Assembly (NCBI GenBank): GCA_002686945.1
Contig: NYYZ01000039.1
Location: forward strand, 62,001 to 126,000
DNA length: 64,000 nt
Direction of reading: 5' to 3'
DNA from: Planctomycetota bacterium
GTDB lineage: Bacteria; Planctomycetota; UBA1135; GCA-002686595
Below the pieces are notes generated by a model, which saw nothing but the letters and a program-made list of their open reading frames with translations, was not told where the DNA came from and ran no database searches. Shown in pieces: positions 53,021 to 61,393 of the stretch; the stretch's first letter is position 1, and every line of letters begins with the position of its first letter. The position numbers and the translations under genes were made by a program.

Positions 53021-54709
53021 TCAACCCTTGGCCTTTGCCATCTCCATGTCGCGCAACTCACGCCTCAGAACTTTCAGCACGCTGCTCTTGGGCAGTTCGT
53101 CAAGGAATTCAACTAGCCGAGGGACCTTGTACTTGGCCAAGTTTTCCCGACAGTACTCCTGAGCTGCTTCAGCGCTCAAACTCATGCCCGGGTTCAATAC
53201 GATGAAAGACTTGACGGTCTCGCCATACTCATCATCGGGGACGCCTATGGTCGCCGCCTCAAGGATCGCCTCGTGGGCCACCAAGACTCCATCTACTTCG
53301 TCGGGGAACACCTTGAAGCCAGAGCAGTTGATCATGTCCTTCTTGCGGCCAACGATCTGGAAGTAGCCTTCCTCGTCCATGGTGGCCAGGTCGCCCGTAT
53401 GCATCCACCCATCACGAATCGAATTGGCGGTCTCGTCCGGGCGGCCCCAATAACCCTTCATCACCTGAGGCCCTTTGACGATCAGCTCGCCCTCTTCCCC
53501 CTGGGGCACATCTTGGACCCCAGTCTCGATATCCACAATCCGCGCGTCCGTGTCCGCCACGGGAATCCCCACAGAGCCCGGCTTGCGAACCCCGTTGAGC
53601 GGGTTGCAGTGGGTCACGGGCGAGGTCTCGCTCATGCCGAAGCCCTCGACAATCTTGGACCCCGTCATGCTCTCGAACTTCTGCATCACATCCGGCGGCA
53701 GAGGCGCAGAGCCACTGAAGCAGTACTTGATACTCGAGACGTCCGTCTGCTCGATTCCGGGGTAGTTGTTCAGCCCGTTGAACAGAGCCGGCACACCGGG
53801 GAACAGGGTGATCTTGTGCTTGACGATCGCCTTCACCACAGAAGGAAGGTCCCGCGGATTGGGCAGTAGCACCATGCAGGCGCCAGAAGCCATGCCCCAG
53901 CCCATGCAAACACTCATGCCAAACACATGGAACAGCGGAAGCGCAGTCATCAACACCTCATGCCCGTACTCAACGCCTGTGAACCAGCCATCGATCTGCT
54001 GAATGTTGCTGCTCAGGTTCTTGTGGGTAAGCATGGCGCCCTTGGAAGGGCCGGTTGTTCCTCCCGTGTACTGCAGCGCAGCCACTTGATCCCAACCAAA
54101 GTCTGGGCGTGGAACAGGACCACTGGCATCCTTGATCATGTCTTTGAAGCGAATCATATCCGCCTCAGGAGCAACCTTGGCCCAGCGAGGCGGGTCCTGC
54201 TTCTTGAGCTTCAATGGCGCAAGAAAGTTCAACGGAAAACGCAGATAACCTGGAATGGAAGCCACCACCCACCTGGTCGGTGCAAGCTCCGCGCGCCGGT
54301 CCCTGATCATGTCGTCCCAAATAAAATCGGCGGTCACTGCCACTTCACAGCCAGAATCCTTCCACTGGTGCTCGACCTCACGAAAGGTGTAGAGCGGATT
54401 GGTCATCACAACCTCTGCCCCCAACTGCAGGGCAGCCAGATAGGAGATTGCCGCCTGGGGAATGTTCGGCAGCTGAATCGCAATCCGAGTCCCCATCTTG
54501 ACTCCGAGCTTGGTAAACCCGATCGCGCACTTGTCCACTTCAGCACCAAGTTCCGCATAGGTCAGCGTGCAATTCAGGAACACCAGCGCGGGCCTGTCCC
54601 CAAAACTCTCTACTGTCCGCCGAAAAATCTGAGGGATGTTGAGCTTCGAATACTCGATCGCCGTCGAAACACCTTCGTCATAGTTCACATGCCAGCTTCG
54701 CTGTTCCAT
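53021..54709 (-). CDS. fadD: Long-chain fatty-acid-CoA ligase
   Basis: A 562-residue AMP-forming acyl-CoA synthetase that activates fatty acids for beta-oxidation at the inner membrane. The start at 54709 gives MEQRSWHVNYDEGV and the FadD-like length of about 560; the longer open frame reaches into the opposite gene. The AMP-binding P-loop YTGGTTGPSKGAMLTH lies near residue 213, the linker/gate region FHVFGMS near 263, and the GFGMSETSPV motif near 350. The hinge and fatty-acyl signature IVGRKKDMINCSGFKVFP is near 452-469, and the catalytic Lys is in LPKSSVLKVLRREL near the end. It is divergent from the PlsC-like gene, with a perfect TTGACA upstream on its strand near 54750-54755 but no good -10. 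Confidence 0.96.
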   Translation of the reverse strand: MEQRSWHVNYDEGVSTAIEYSKLNIPQIFRRTVESFGDRPALVFLNCTLTYAELGAEVDKCAIGFTKLGVKMGTRIAIQLPNIPQAAISYLAALQLGAEVVMTNPLYTFREVEHQWKDSGCEVAVTADFIWDDMIRDRRAELAPTRWVVASIPGYLRFPLNFLAPLKLKKQDPPRWAKVAPEADMIRFKDMIKDASGPVPRPDFGWDQVAALQYTGGTTGPSKGAMLTHKNLSSNIQQIDGWFTGVEYGHEVLMTALPLFHVFGMSVCMGWGMASGACMVLLPNPRDLPSVVKAIVKHKITLFPGVPALFNGLNNYPGIEQTDVSSIKYCFSGSAPLPPDVMQKFESMTGSKIVEGFGMSETSPVTHCNPLNGVRKPGSVGIPVADTDARIVDIETGVQDVPQGEEGELIVKGPQVMKGYWGRPDETANSIRDGWMHTGDLATMDEEGYFQIVGRKKDMINCSGFKVFPDEVDGVLVAHEAILEAATIGVPDDEYGETVKSFIVLNPGMSLSAEAAQEYCRENLAKYKVPRLVEFLDELPKSSVLKVLRRELRDMEMAKAKG

Positions 54710-54808
54710 AGTTCTCTGGTCGCCTCCGTAGTGGTAGCTGTCAAGCATAGGGTCAGGAACCCCCTGGGGAAAGAGCCACCCCCCCCGGGGCATGCTCACA
54801 ATCCTCCC

Positions 54809-56116
54809 ATGTACGCGCTGATCAAGTTCTACGGTCAGGCCCTGATCCGGTCCTTCTACCAGGTCCACTCCACGGGACCTGCGATCAAGGACCAGGGGGC
54901 AATGATACTTGTGAGCAATCACTCAGGAGGCCTGGTTGACGGCGGCTTGATCTGGTTTGTCTGCCAGCGCAACCCCCGGTTCATCGGCAAGTACACCCTC
55001 TTCAAGATGCCCATCCTGGGGCACATTGTGAAAGCCACCGGCGCGATCCCGATCTACCGGAAAAAGGACAAGGTGGACACCAGCAAGAACAGGGGCTCCT
55101 TCGACGCGATTCATGCGGAACTGGGGCAGGGAGGTACCATCGGCATGTTCCCTGAAGGCGAGGGTGGCAGTTCCTCGTTTCTGCGTCCATTCAAGACCGG
55201 AGCCGCGCGCATGGGTCTCGGCGCCATGGCGGTGAAGGACTGGAGCCTGGACCTGCTCATCCAACCGGTGGGCATCTACTATGCCGACAGGGATCGCTAC
55301 CGCAGCAATCTATTTGCCTGGAGAGGAGATCCCATAGGCTTCGACCACCTGCGCGATCTCTACGAGCAGAGCCCCATCGAGGCGGCGAAGAGGGCTACCG
55401 AAGAAATCCGCGCGGCGCTGACCAAGTGCGTGGTGCAGTACGAATCCCCTGAAGAGGCTCCAGCCATGGTCATGGCTGCGGAACTCATTCCGCACAAGGG
55501 TCGCCTCCTGCCCGAACGCGTCCATTCCTGCGTTGCCGGCATGCGACGCCTGAACAAGGTTGCACCAAGTCGGGCAAGAACACTCAGGGATGGCCTCGAC
55601 AAGCTGTCGACTGAACTCCAACAAGTCGGTATTCACGCCCGGGATCTGGACAACCGCCCGGGGCTGGGCGCAACCGCCCGTGCAGGCGTGTTGCTGGCAT
55701 CGTCCTTCTTGCTGCGTTGGCTGATCTGGGCTGCCTGGTTACCAGTGATCGTGCCTGCACAAGTCATATCCCGCCGTAACGCTCCAGCAGACAAGGTGGT
55801 CACCTTCACGATTATGGGAGCATCTTTCGTCTCACCGCTGTGGCTGCTCGGCAGTGCCCTCTGGATGGGTTCGAAATATGGGGCAGCAACCAGCCTGATC
55901 ACGGTGCTGGTCCTGCTCTTGGCCGCATTCTCCGCAGGCCCGATACACGATGTCTTTCAGCGCAATCTGGACACCCTGAACGCACGCTTCGAAGGCGGGG
56001 CTCGAGGAGAGCGCAACCTGCGATTGCTGGCCCTGCGTGACCACCTCAAGAGGATCCTGACCCGCCGCTCCGGTGCTTTCGACCGGCTCAACCTCCAGCA
56101 AGACCCTCCAGCCTGA
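54809..56116 (+). CDS. PlsC-like glycerophospholipid acyltransferase
   Basis: A 435-residue membrane-associated acyltransferase. The catalytic motif NHSGGLVDGG (NHx4D) lies near residue 35, the substrate motif FPEGEGGSS near 115, and the PVGIYYADRDRYR block near 153. Two or three hydrophobic segments occupy about 290-375. The start at 54809 is the first sensible ATG; the very long open frame upstream is antisense to fadD. It probably transfers acyl groups from acyl-CoA or acyl-ACP to glycerol-3-phosphate or lysophosphatidate. Next to fadD it could channel activated fatty acids to lipids. Its stop overlaps the next start by one base (TGATG). Confidence 0.9.
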   Translation: MYALIKFYGQALIRSFYQVHSTGPAIKDQGAMILVSNHSGGLVDGGLIWFVCQRNPRFIGKYTLFKMPILGHIVKATGAIPIYRKKDKVDTSKNRGSFDAIHAELGQGGTIGMFPEGEGGSSSFLRPFKTGAARMGLGAMAVKDWSLDLLIQPVGIYYADRDRYRSNLFAWRGDPIGFDHLRDLYEQSPIEAAKRATEEIRAALTKCVVQYESPEEAPAMVMAAELIPHKGRLLPERVHSCVAGMRRLNKVAPSRARTLRDGLDKLSTELQQVGIHARDLDNRPGLGATARAGVLLASSFLLRWLIWAAWLPVIVPAQVISRRNAPADKVVTFTIMGASFVSPLWLLGSALWMGSKYGAATSLITVLVLLLAAFSAGPIHDVFQRNLDTLNARFEGGARGERNLRLLALRDHLKRILTRRSGAFDRLNLQQDPPA

Positions 56117-57588
56117 TGGAGTTCCCAGGCCCTGGCCAGCACAAGTCCCTCGGGGCCTTCGAAACCCACCTGCAGGGCTGCGCACGGGAACTGCAAGAGG
56201 AAATTGCCCTGGACAGAACCCTGGCTGGACAGGCAGGCCCCTTCGGCTGGCCCCTGACCCTGCAGGGGCATGAATTGGACAACCGTTTCGCAATGCATCC
56301 CATGGAGGGCTGGGATGGAACCACATCGGGTCGACCCAGCGAATTGACCCTGCGTCGCTGGCGAGCCTTTGGGAGGAGCGGCGCCGCCATGATCTGGGGA
56401 GGCGAGGCTTTTGCTGTGACCCCCGATGGTCGGGCCAATCCCAGGCAACTCGCCTTGCTCAATGAAGCCCACACGGCTCAAGATCTGAGCCTCTTGATCG
56501 AGGCGATTCACCAAGGCCGAGCCGACTCAGGACTCGATCCTGAAGGTGCATTCATCGGTCTGCAAATGACCCACTCCGGCCGCCATGCGCAACCCACCAA
56601 GGAGCCTCGGCCGATCATCGCCGCCCACGCCACCTGGCTGGATGCATACACCGACGTCCCACTGTCCACAGCACTGATCAGAGACGATGAACTTGAGGCC
56701 TTGATCCAATCCTATGTCCGCCTCGCGACCCTCGCGCAAGCAGCTGGCTTTGACTTCGTCGACATCAAGGCCTGCCACGGTTATCTGGTACATGAGTTGC
56801 TCGGAGCTCGCTCGCGCCCGGGACCGTTCGGGGGTGATTACGCCGGACGCACGCGATTCCTGATGGAGACCGTCGCAGCCATCCAACGCGCATGCCCTGA
56901 TCTGGGTATCGGTGTACGGCTCTGCGCAGGAGACGTCTTTCCCCACAAGAACAATGCCGATGGCAGCCCCGGCCAGCCACTCGATCCAACGCCCTACTTG
57001 CCCCTCAACCACGGCTGGGGCATGGACCTTGAAAATCCCACCGAACCAGATTCCAGCGAAGCGCAACAACTGACTCGAGACCTCTACGCCTGCGGTGTGA
57101 AGCTGATCAATGTGACTCTGGGATCGCCGTATTCATGCCCGCACTTGCAGCGCCCATCCAGCTATCCGCCCGTGGATGGCTACCCACCCCCTGAAGATCC
57201 CCTGCTCTCGGTATTGCGCCAGGTGCAGATCACGCGCCAGATCAAGGCCGCCTGCCCCCAGGCGGTCGTGGTGGGGACCGGCTACACCTACCTGCAGGAA
57301 TGGTTTCCGTACCTGGCCCAGGCTGAATTGCGGCGGGGATCCATCGACCTGGTAGGCCTAGGCAGAATGGTCCTTTCATACCCCGAATTCCCTCTGGATC
57401 TTCTTGCAGGGAAGGATATTCAACGAACTCGCATTTGCAGAACTTTCAGCGACTGCACCAATGGGCCACGCCTGGACCTCGTCTCCGGTTGCTACCCGCT
57501 AGACAGAGAATACCGACAAAGCGAGGATGGGCGGCGTCTGAGAGAGCTCAAAGCTCAACAAGCTGCCAGTCAGCCCCGCAAGCCCTGA
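56116..57588 (+). CDS. NADH:flavin oxidoreductase, Old Yellow Enzyme family (2,4-dienoyl-CoA-reductase-like)
   Basis: A 490-residue FMN-dependent TIM-barrel reductase. The N-terminal extension (about 1-50) is followed by NRFAMHPMEGWDGTTSGRP, the FMN-binding start of the barrel. Active-site region QMTHSGRHAQP lies near 153-163, KACHGYLVHELLGARSR near 218-234 (His and Tyr), and GTGYTYLQEWFPY near 387-399. It ends near residue 438-465 with Cys in RICRTFSDCTNGPR and SGCYPLD, resembling the iron-sulfur-type cluster position of FadH but with different spacing. Unlike FadH it lacks the C-terminal FAD/NAD domains. Its coupling to the acyltransferase and placement in the fatty-acid locus suggest reduction of an unsaturated acyl compound. 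Confidence 0.9.
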   Translation: MEFPGPGQHKSLGAFETHLQGCARELQEEIALDRTLAGQAGPFGWPLTLQGHELDNRFAMHPMEGWDGTTSGRPSELTLRRWRAFGRSGAAMIWGGEAFAVTPDGRANPRQLALLNEAHTAQDLSLLIEAIHQGRADSGLDPEGAFIGLQMTHSGRHAQPTKEPRPIIAAHATWLDAYTDVPLSTALIRDDELEALIQSYVRLATLAQAAGFDFVDIKACHGYLVHELLGARSRPGPFGGDYAGRTRFLMETVAAIQRACPDLGIGVRLCAGDVFPHKNNADGSPGQPLDPTPYLPLNHGWGMDLENPTEPDSSEAQQLTRDLYACGVKLINVTLGSPYSCPHLQRPSSYPPVDGYPPPEDPLLSVLRQVQITRQIKAACPQAVVVGTGYTYLQEWFPYLAQAELRRGSIDLVGLGRMVLSYPEFPLDLLAGKDIQRTRICRTFSDCTNGPRLDLVSGCYPLDREYRQSEDGRRLRELKAQQAASQPRKP

Positions 57589-57610
57589 CCCCAAACCACC
57601 CCCTGATCCT

Positions 57611-58366
57611 ATGCACCGAATTGCCGCCGCCCTTATTTCCTGTTCACTTCTGGCCTGTGCTTCCCCCACTCTCGATGTGGGTGTGAACTATGGCCAGTAC
57701 TCCCTCGACGGCAACCTGGGATTCGGGTCGGGTGGTGTAAGCGGCGTGACCCCCTTGGACGGAATAGGGCTAGGAGAAGACTCCAACCCGACAGGGGTCA
57801 CGGCAACAATCGGACTTGGAAGTCCCACGCTGGTGTTTTCCGCCACGACGCCATCATTTGAAGGGGATGGGACCCTGGATGCCGACATCGACATTGCCGG
57901 AACTACTATCAGCGCAGGGGCCAATGTGCACTCCCAACTGGAAGTAGGCATGCTCCAAGGACTCCTGCTCTTTGAGATGGTTCCTGGTTCGACGGTCGAT
58001 TTTGCCCTTGGCCTGGGCGTCAACATGCTCGATCTGTCCGGGAACTTTACCGAGGACGGGACAGGTGAAGAGGTACTGCTGGACCAGGCACTGCCAATTC
58101 CTGTTCTGGCCGGGCGCGCTGGAGTCGAGGTGGGACCGGTTGGGGTCTCGGCCCTGGTTACCTGGATCGGCGTCTCCTACGAAGACAACGACCTGGATGC
58201 CATGGACTTGGATCTGCGGGCAGAAATGGGGCTCTTTGGGCCCATGGTCGGCTACGCCGGGTACCGCAACACCTCCCTGGACATCTTCTATCAAGACGAT
58301 GCTGATTTCGGCAAATTTGACGTGACCATCAGCGGCATGTATTTCGGTATTGGAGCGTCCTTCTAG
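57611..58366 (+). CDS. Outer-membrane-like beta-barrel lipoprotein, unknown
   Basis: A 251-residue secreted protein I do not recognise by family. A short signal peptide ends in a possible lipobox SLLAC (Cys near residue 16). The mature protein is Gly-rich and acidic with alternating hydrophobic residues, for example GVNYGQYSLDGNLGFGS and LFEMVPGSTVDFALGLGVNML, and ends in SGMYFGIGASF with a terminal Phe, the usual C-terminal signal for outer-membrane barrels. A small barrel of about eight to ten strands is plausible. It begins 22 bases after the OYE gene, so it may be part of the same transcript. Confidence 0.7.
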   Translation: MHRIAAALISCSLLACASPTLDVGVNYGQYSLDGNLGFGSGGVSGVTPLDGIGLGEDSNPTGVTATIGLGSPTLVFSATTPSFEGDGTLDADIDIAGTTISAGANVHSQLEVGMLQGLLLFEMVPGSTVDFALGLGVNMLDLSGNFTEDGTGEEVLLDQALPIPVLAGRAGVEVGPVGVSALVTWIGVSYEDNDLDAMDLDLRAEMGLFGPMVGYAGYRNTSLDIFYQDDADFGKFDVTISGMYFGIGASF

Positions 58367-58496
58367 AAACCGAGACCAAGCCCTTTCAAGAGCTAGACAG
58401 AGATAGAGGCAATGATGCAGCCTCAGGGATGCGCCCAATACACGCGGAAGGACTCTGTGAACGCTTCCATCACTGAACTACTGGGGCAGCCTGGCC

Positions 58497-60191
58497 TCAG
58501 GACCGGCGCAGAGTCGCCAAGACCGCAATTGCCATGGCCGCCAGCCCGGCCAATCCCCAAGGGCCTAACTTCATGTGCACGGTCCAGGCACTTGCGTAAC
58601 TAGCCACCAGAGCGGTGGGCACCAGCAAACTGTTCCAGATCAATCGCGTGCGGCCTTTGGGGACATCATCGCCCAGGACTCGTCGACTGTTCATCAAGAG
58701 CACAAAACTCCAATAGGCCAGAGGCAGCAAGATCATGCCGAAATTGGAGGTTGGCACAGCCAACCAGGCACGCGCCTTGCCAGTCCAAACAAAAGGACCC
58801 AGTGCTCCCAGGCCAGCCACAATAGTGCCCCAGCGGAATGCAACTCCTCCAGGCTGCTGACGGAAGGCCACAGCGAAGGCCAGCCCGCTGATCAACATCA
58901 ATACGATGACCGTGGAAACGGCCATTGCCAACACGCCAAGACCAAAAATCATGTGTGCAGTGGCGTGGCCGGTCAGGGGTTCAAGAGCTCGGGCCAGGGC
59001 AAAGGTGTCACGCTTCTCCAACATGGAAGCCAGTCGCCGATCGGGCTCGGGCACCAAGTTCATGGCCAACCCAACGCGGGTGAGAAGTTCCGCTTCGCTC
59101 AGGCCAGCACGCGCTCTGCCATTGATGCTGTGTTCTTCATACTGGACGGTGCCTGCTCCAAACCCTTCCTTGATCGCGTTGTCCAAGCGATCGAGATACG
59201 CGCCTCGCCCCACGGCAACGCTCACGTCCGAAACCAGCTCCTGATCCACGCGAGCGTGAAAGCGATCCGCCGAGGCCACCACGATACAGCCAGTGGCGAA
59301 CACAAAGGGGATCAGCAGGCCGGTGGCAAGATCAAAGACCGCCAGGTTGCGAAAAGAACGATTCCATCCACGCCTCAACAAAGAACAGGGCATCAGAAAG
59401 GTCATGTTGATGCCCACAGCGGTTGCGGCGGCAGCGATCAAGACCTCTTGCTGCTGACGCACGATAATTCCGCTCCATAGATCAGGAAATCGGGCCGCCG
59501 CCAATTCGGCAGCGTAGGCGGGAGCCGGCTGGCTAAGAAGGTCCAAGTTGGGAATAAACCCGGCAAGAACTTGGCTCAAAGACATTCCGTCACTACGCGA
59601 GAGCAAGACCCAAGCGACTCCAAAGAAGGCCAGCACGATCAAGCCCACCAATGCCCGCAGGCCTAACTCAACAATTCGCACACCACGGCCTCCGCGGCCA
59701 TAAGCCCAGACCACGGTCAGTGCGAGACTCAAGACAGCCAGGCAAGTGATCACAGTCAGGGCATCGCCCTTCAGACTGGGCAGCAGGTTCTGCTCTACTG
59801 CCGCTGTGGCAAGAGAGAACTGGGGCAGGGCCCAAACCACATTAGCCAGCATGACCGCGCCGAGCCAGCCCCAAGCCAGGACCGGGCTGACCCGGTCCTT
59901 GAGCAAAGTGAACGGGTTCTCGCCCGTAGTCAGCGTGATCCAAGAAATCGCGCCCAGGGCGATGACGCCGAGGGCCATGGCGAATACCTGCACCCAAAGG
60001 AAGTTGGTGCCGGTCAGCACGCCCAAGTAAAGGGCCGCAGCCAGTGATCCTCCCCCCAGGGTGATGGCGCTCTGCAGCCAACCTGGACCCGAGAGGCGGA
60101 TGAAAGCGCCCAGCAGGGGCAGGCTGCCGCGATCGCGTGCGTCATCGAGCAACGCCTCTTCACGGGCAACATTGGGGGATCGATTCGTCAT
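58497..60191 (-). CDS. Nramp-family transporter homologue with non-canonical metal site
   Basis: A 564-residue LeuT-fold membrane protein related to Nramp divalent-metal transporters; about 11 hydrophobic helices are visible. The start is the ATG at 60191, next to a TAGGAT -10-like hexamer. In canonical Nramp, helix 1 carries DPGN and helix 6 carries MPH as metal ligands. Here the matching segments are GPGWLQSAITLGGGSLAAALY and FLMPCSLLRRGW: the Asp and Asn are replaced by Gly and Ser, and His by Cys. Transition-metal transport is therefore doubtful; Mg, another cation or an organic substrate is possible. A soluble insertion of about 90 residues (near 350-440) between helices is also unusual. 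Confidence 0.88.
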   Translation of the reverse strand: MTNRSPNVAREEALLDDARDRGSLPLLGAFIRLSGPGWLQSAITLGGGSLAAALYLGVLTGTNFLWVQVFAMALGVIALGAISWITLTTGENPFTLLKDRVSPVLAWGWLGAVMLANVVWALPQFSLATAAVEQNLLPSLKGDALTVITCLAVLSLALTVVWAYGRGGRGVRIVELGLRALVGLIVLAFFGVAWVLLSRSDGMSLSQVLAGFIPNLDLLSQPAPAYAAELAAARFPDLWSGIIVRQQQEVLIAAAATAVGINMTFLMPCSLLRRGWNRSFRNLAVFDLATGLLIPFVFATGCIVVASADRFHARVDQELVSDVSVAVGRGAYLDRLDNAIKEGFGAGTVQYEEHSINGRARAGLSEAELLTRVGLAMNLVPEPDRRLASMLEKRDTFALARALEPLTGHATAHMIFGLGVLAMAVSTVIVLMLISGLAFAVAFRQQPGGVAFRWGTIVAGLGALGPFVWTGKARAWLAVPTSNFGMILLPLAYWSFVLLMNSRRVLGDDVPKGRTRLIWNSLLVPTALVASYASAWTVHMKLGPWGLAGLAAMAIAVLATLRRS

Positions 60192-60204
60192 TGGAGGAGC
60201 TCTC

Positions 60205-60214
60205 ATCCTATCCT
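60205..60214. promoter_or_regulatory. Overlapping divergent -10 elements
   Basis: ATCCTATCCT contains TATCCT on the plus strand (60209-60214, 12 nt before the ATG at 60227) and TAGGAT on the minus strand (60210-60205, 13 nt before the ATG at 60191). The two promoters would overlap, so transcription in the two directions would compete. Both fit TAnnnT. Confidence 0.45.
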
Positions 60215-60226
60215 TAGCAGCACGCG

Positions 60227-61342
60227 ATGAACTCCAATCCCTCCGATCCTTCCTCGCCCGCCGTAAATCCTCTGACCGCATTCGGCGACCCGAAGGGCTC
60301 TGCTGCCCCTGCGCGCATCGCCCTGGCCGCGGCTCACGTGGCCATGAGCGAAGGCTACAGCAAGGTTGACGGCGACCCAACTCCACACATCGATTGGGCC
60401 CAGACCATGACCCTGCGACGGCAACTGGATGCTCTGGGGTTTGGTATCGCGGAGGCCATGGACACAGCTCAACGCTATGAATTGGGCTGGGATGTGGCGC
60501 AACGATTGATCGAAGAGACCGGGCAACTGGAGTTGAGCAACGGTTTCGTAGCAGGCGCAGGCGTTGATCATCTTGTGAATCCCAAGAGCCCAGATGAGAT
60601 CGCCGAAGGTTGGACCTTTCAATGCGGGCGTATCCAAGAAGCCGGGGGCATGCCAGTGCTTCTCTGTATCCCCGAACTCTCCTCCCTGGCGCGCAACGAA
60701 GCCGAATTTGTGAACGCCTACGCCAAGGTCATCGAAGCCCACCCAGGTCCGCTCCTGATCCACTGGCTGGGCCCGGCCTTTCATCCGGGGCTCGCCGATT
60801 ACTTTCCGGGAGACACCTTCCTGCGCATCATGGCCCTCGATCCCAAGAAAGCGCTCGGTTGCAAGCTCTCCCTGCTCGACGCAGACTTCGAACGCCAAGT
60901 CCGTCAGACCCTGCTCGCCTCGGGTCAGATCGTCCTCACCGGTGACGACCTCAACTACCCCGAACTGATCCTCGGAGAATCCCAGGAGCCTTTGGGCGAG
61001 ATCGATTTTCTCCATCGCAGTTATCCCATTGGCGACTTTTCCCACGCCCTTCTCGGCGTCTTCAATGCAATCGCCCGGCCGGCATCACGTGCCCTCGCCT
61101 TCCTCGCCGAAGGAGACACCACTCGCGCTTATCAAATCCTCAAGGCAACCGAACCCCTCGCACACATGCTGTTCGAACCCCCCACCTCCAACTACAAGAC
61201 CGGCCTGGCCCACCTTGCGTGGCTCGACGGCCGCCAATCCAACTCCATGCTCCCTTTCCATGTGGAACGGCTGCGACCCAGGGAACACTTGAAACGCATC
61301 GCCAGGGCAGCTGCAGGGTGCGGGGCCCTTGTGGACAGCTAA
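60227..61342 (+). CDS. DUF993 protein, dihydrodipicolinate-synthase-like TIM barrel
   Basis: A 371-residue protein of the DUF993 family, a divergent relative of the DHDPS/NAL aldolases. Recognisable segments are HIDWAQTMTLRRQLDALGFGIAEAMDTAQR near residues 54-83, GAGVDHLVNP near 110-119, GPLLIHWLGPAFHPGL near 176-191, and KKALGCKLSLLDADFE near 210-225, whose Lys could be the Schiff-base residue. DUF993 members occur in sugar or polyol catabolism loci; the substrate here is unknown. The amidohydrolase (lactonase-like) gene further downstream could act in the same pathway. Divergent from the Nramp-like gene by only 35 bases. Confidence 0.85.
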   Translation: MNSNPSDPSSPAVNPLTAFGDPKGSAAPARIALAAAHVAMSEGYSKVDGDPTPHIDWAQTMTLRRQLDALGFGIAEAMDTAQRYELGWDVAQRLIEETGQLELSNGFVAGAGVDHLVNPKSPDEIAEGWTFQCGRIQEAGGMPVLLCIPELSSLARNEAEFVNAYAKVIEAHPGPLLIHWLGPAFHPGLADYFPGDTFLRIMALDPKKALGCKLSLLDADFERQVRQTLLASGQIVLTGDDLNYPELILGESQEPLGEIDFLHRSYPIGDFSHALLGVFNAIARPASRALAFLAEGDTTRAYQILKATEPLAHMLFEPPTSNYKTGLAHLAWLDGRQSNSMLPFHVERLRPREHLKRIARAAAGCGALVDS

Positions 61343-61382
61343 CAACCGGATTCGCATTTGCCAAATCCGGAAAAACACTGCA

Positions 61383-61388
61383 TAAGGT
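61383..61388 (+). promoter_or_regulatory. Putative leaderless -10 element TAAGGT
   Basis: TAAGGT ends 5 nt before the ATG at 61394. Just upstream is an inverted repeat, CCGGATT (61346-61352) and AATCCGG (61364-61370), that could be an operator or end the preceding transcript; it has no T tract. Confidence 0.35.
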
Positions 61389-61393
61389 AGTCC

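Noticed and set aside
53927..54808. Long open frame extending the PlsC-like gene upstream by nearly 300 codons
   Set aside because: It is antisense to fadD and has no family resemblance; the NHx4D acyltransferase begins sensibly at 54809.
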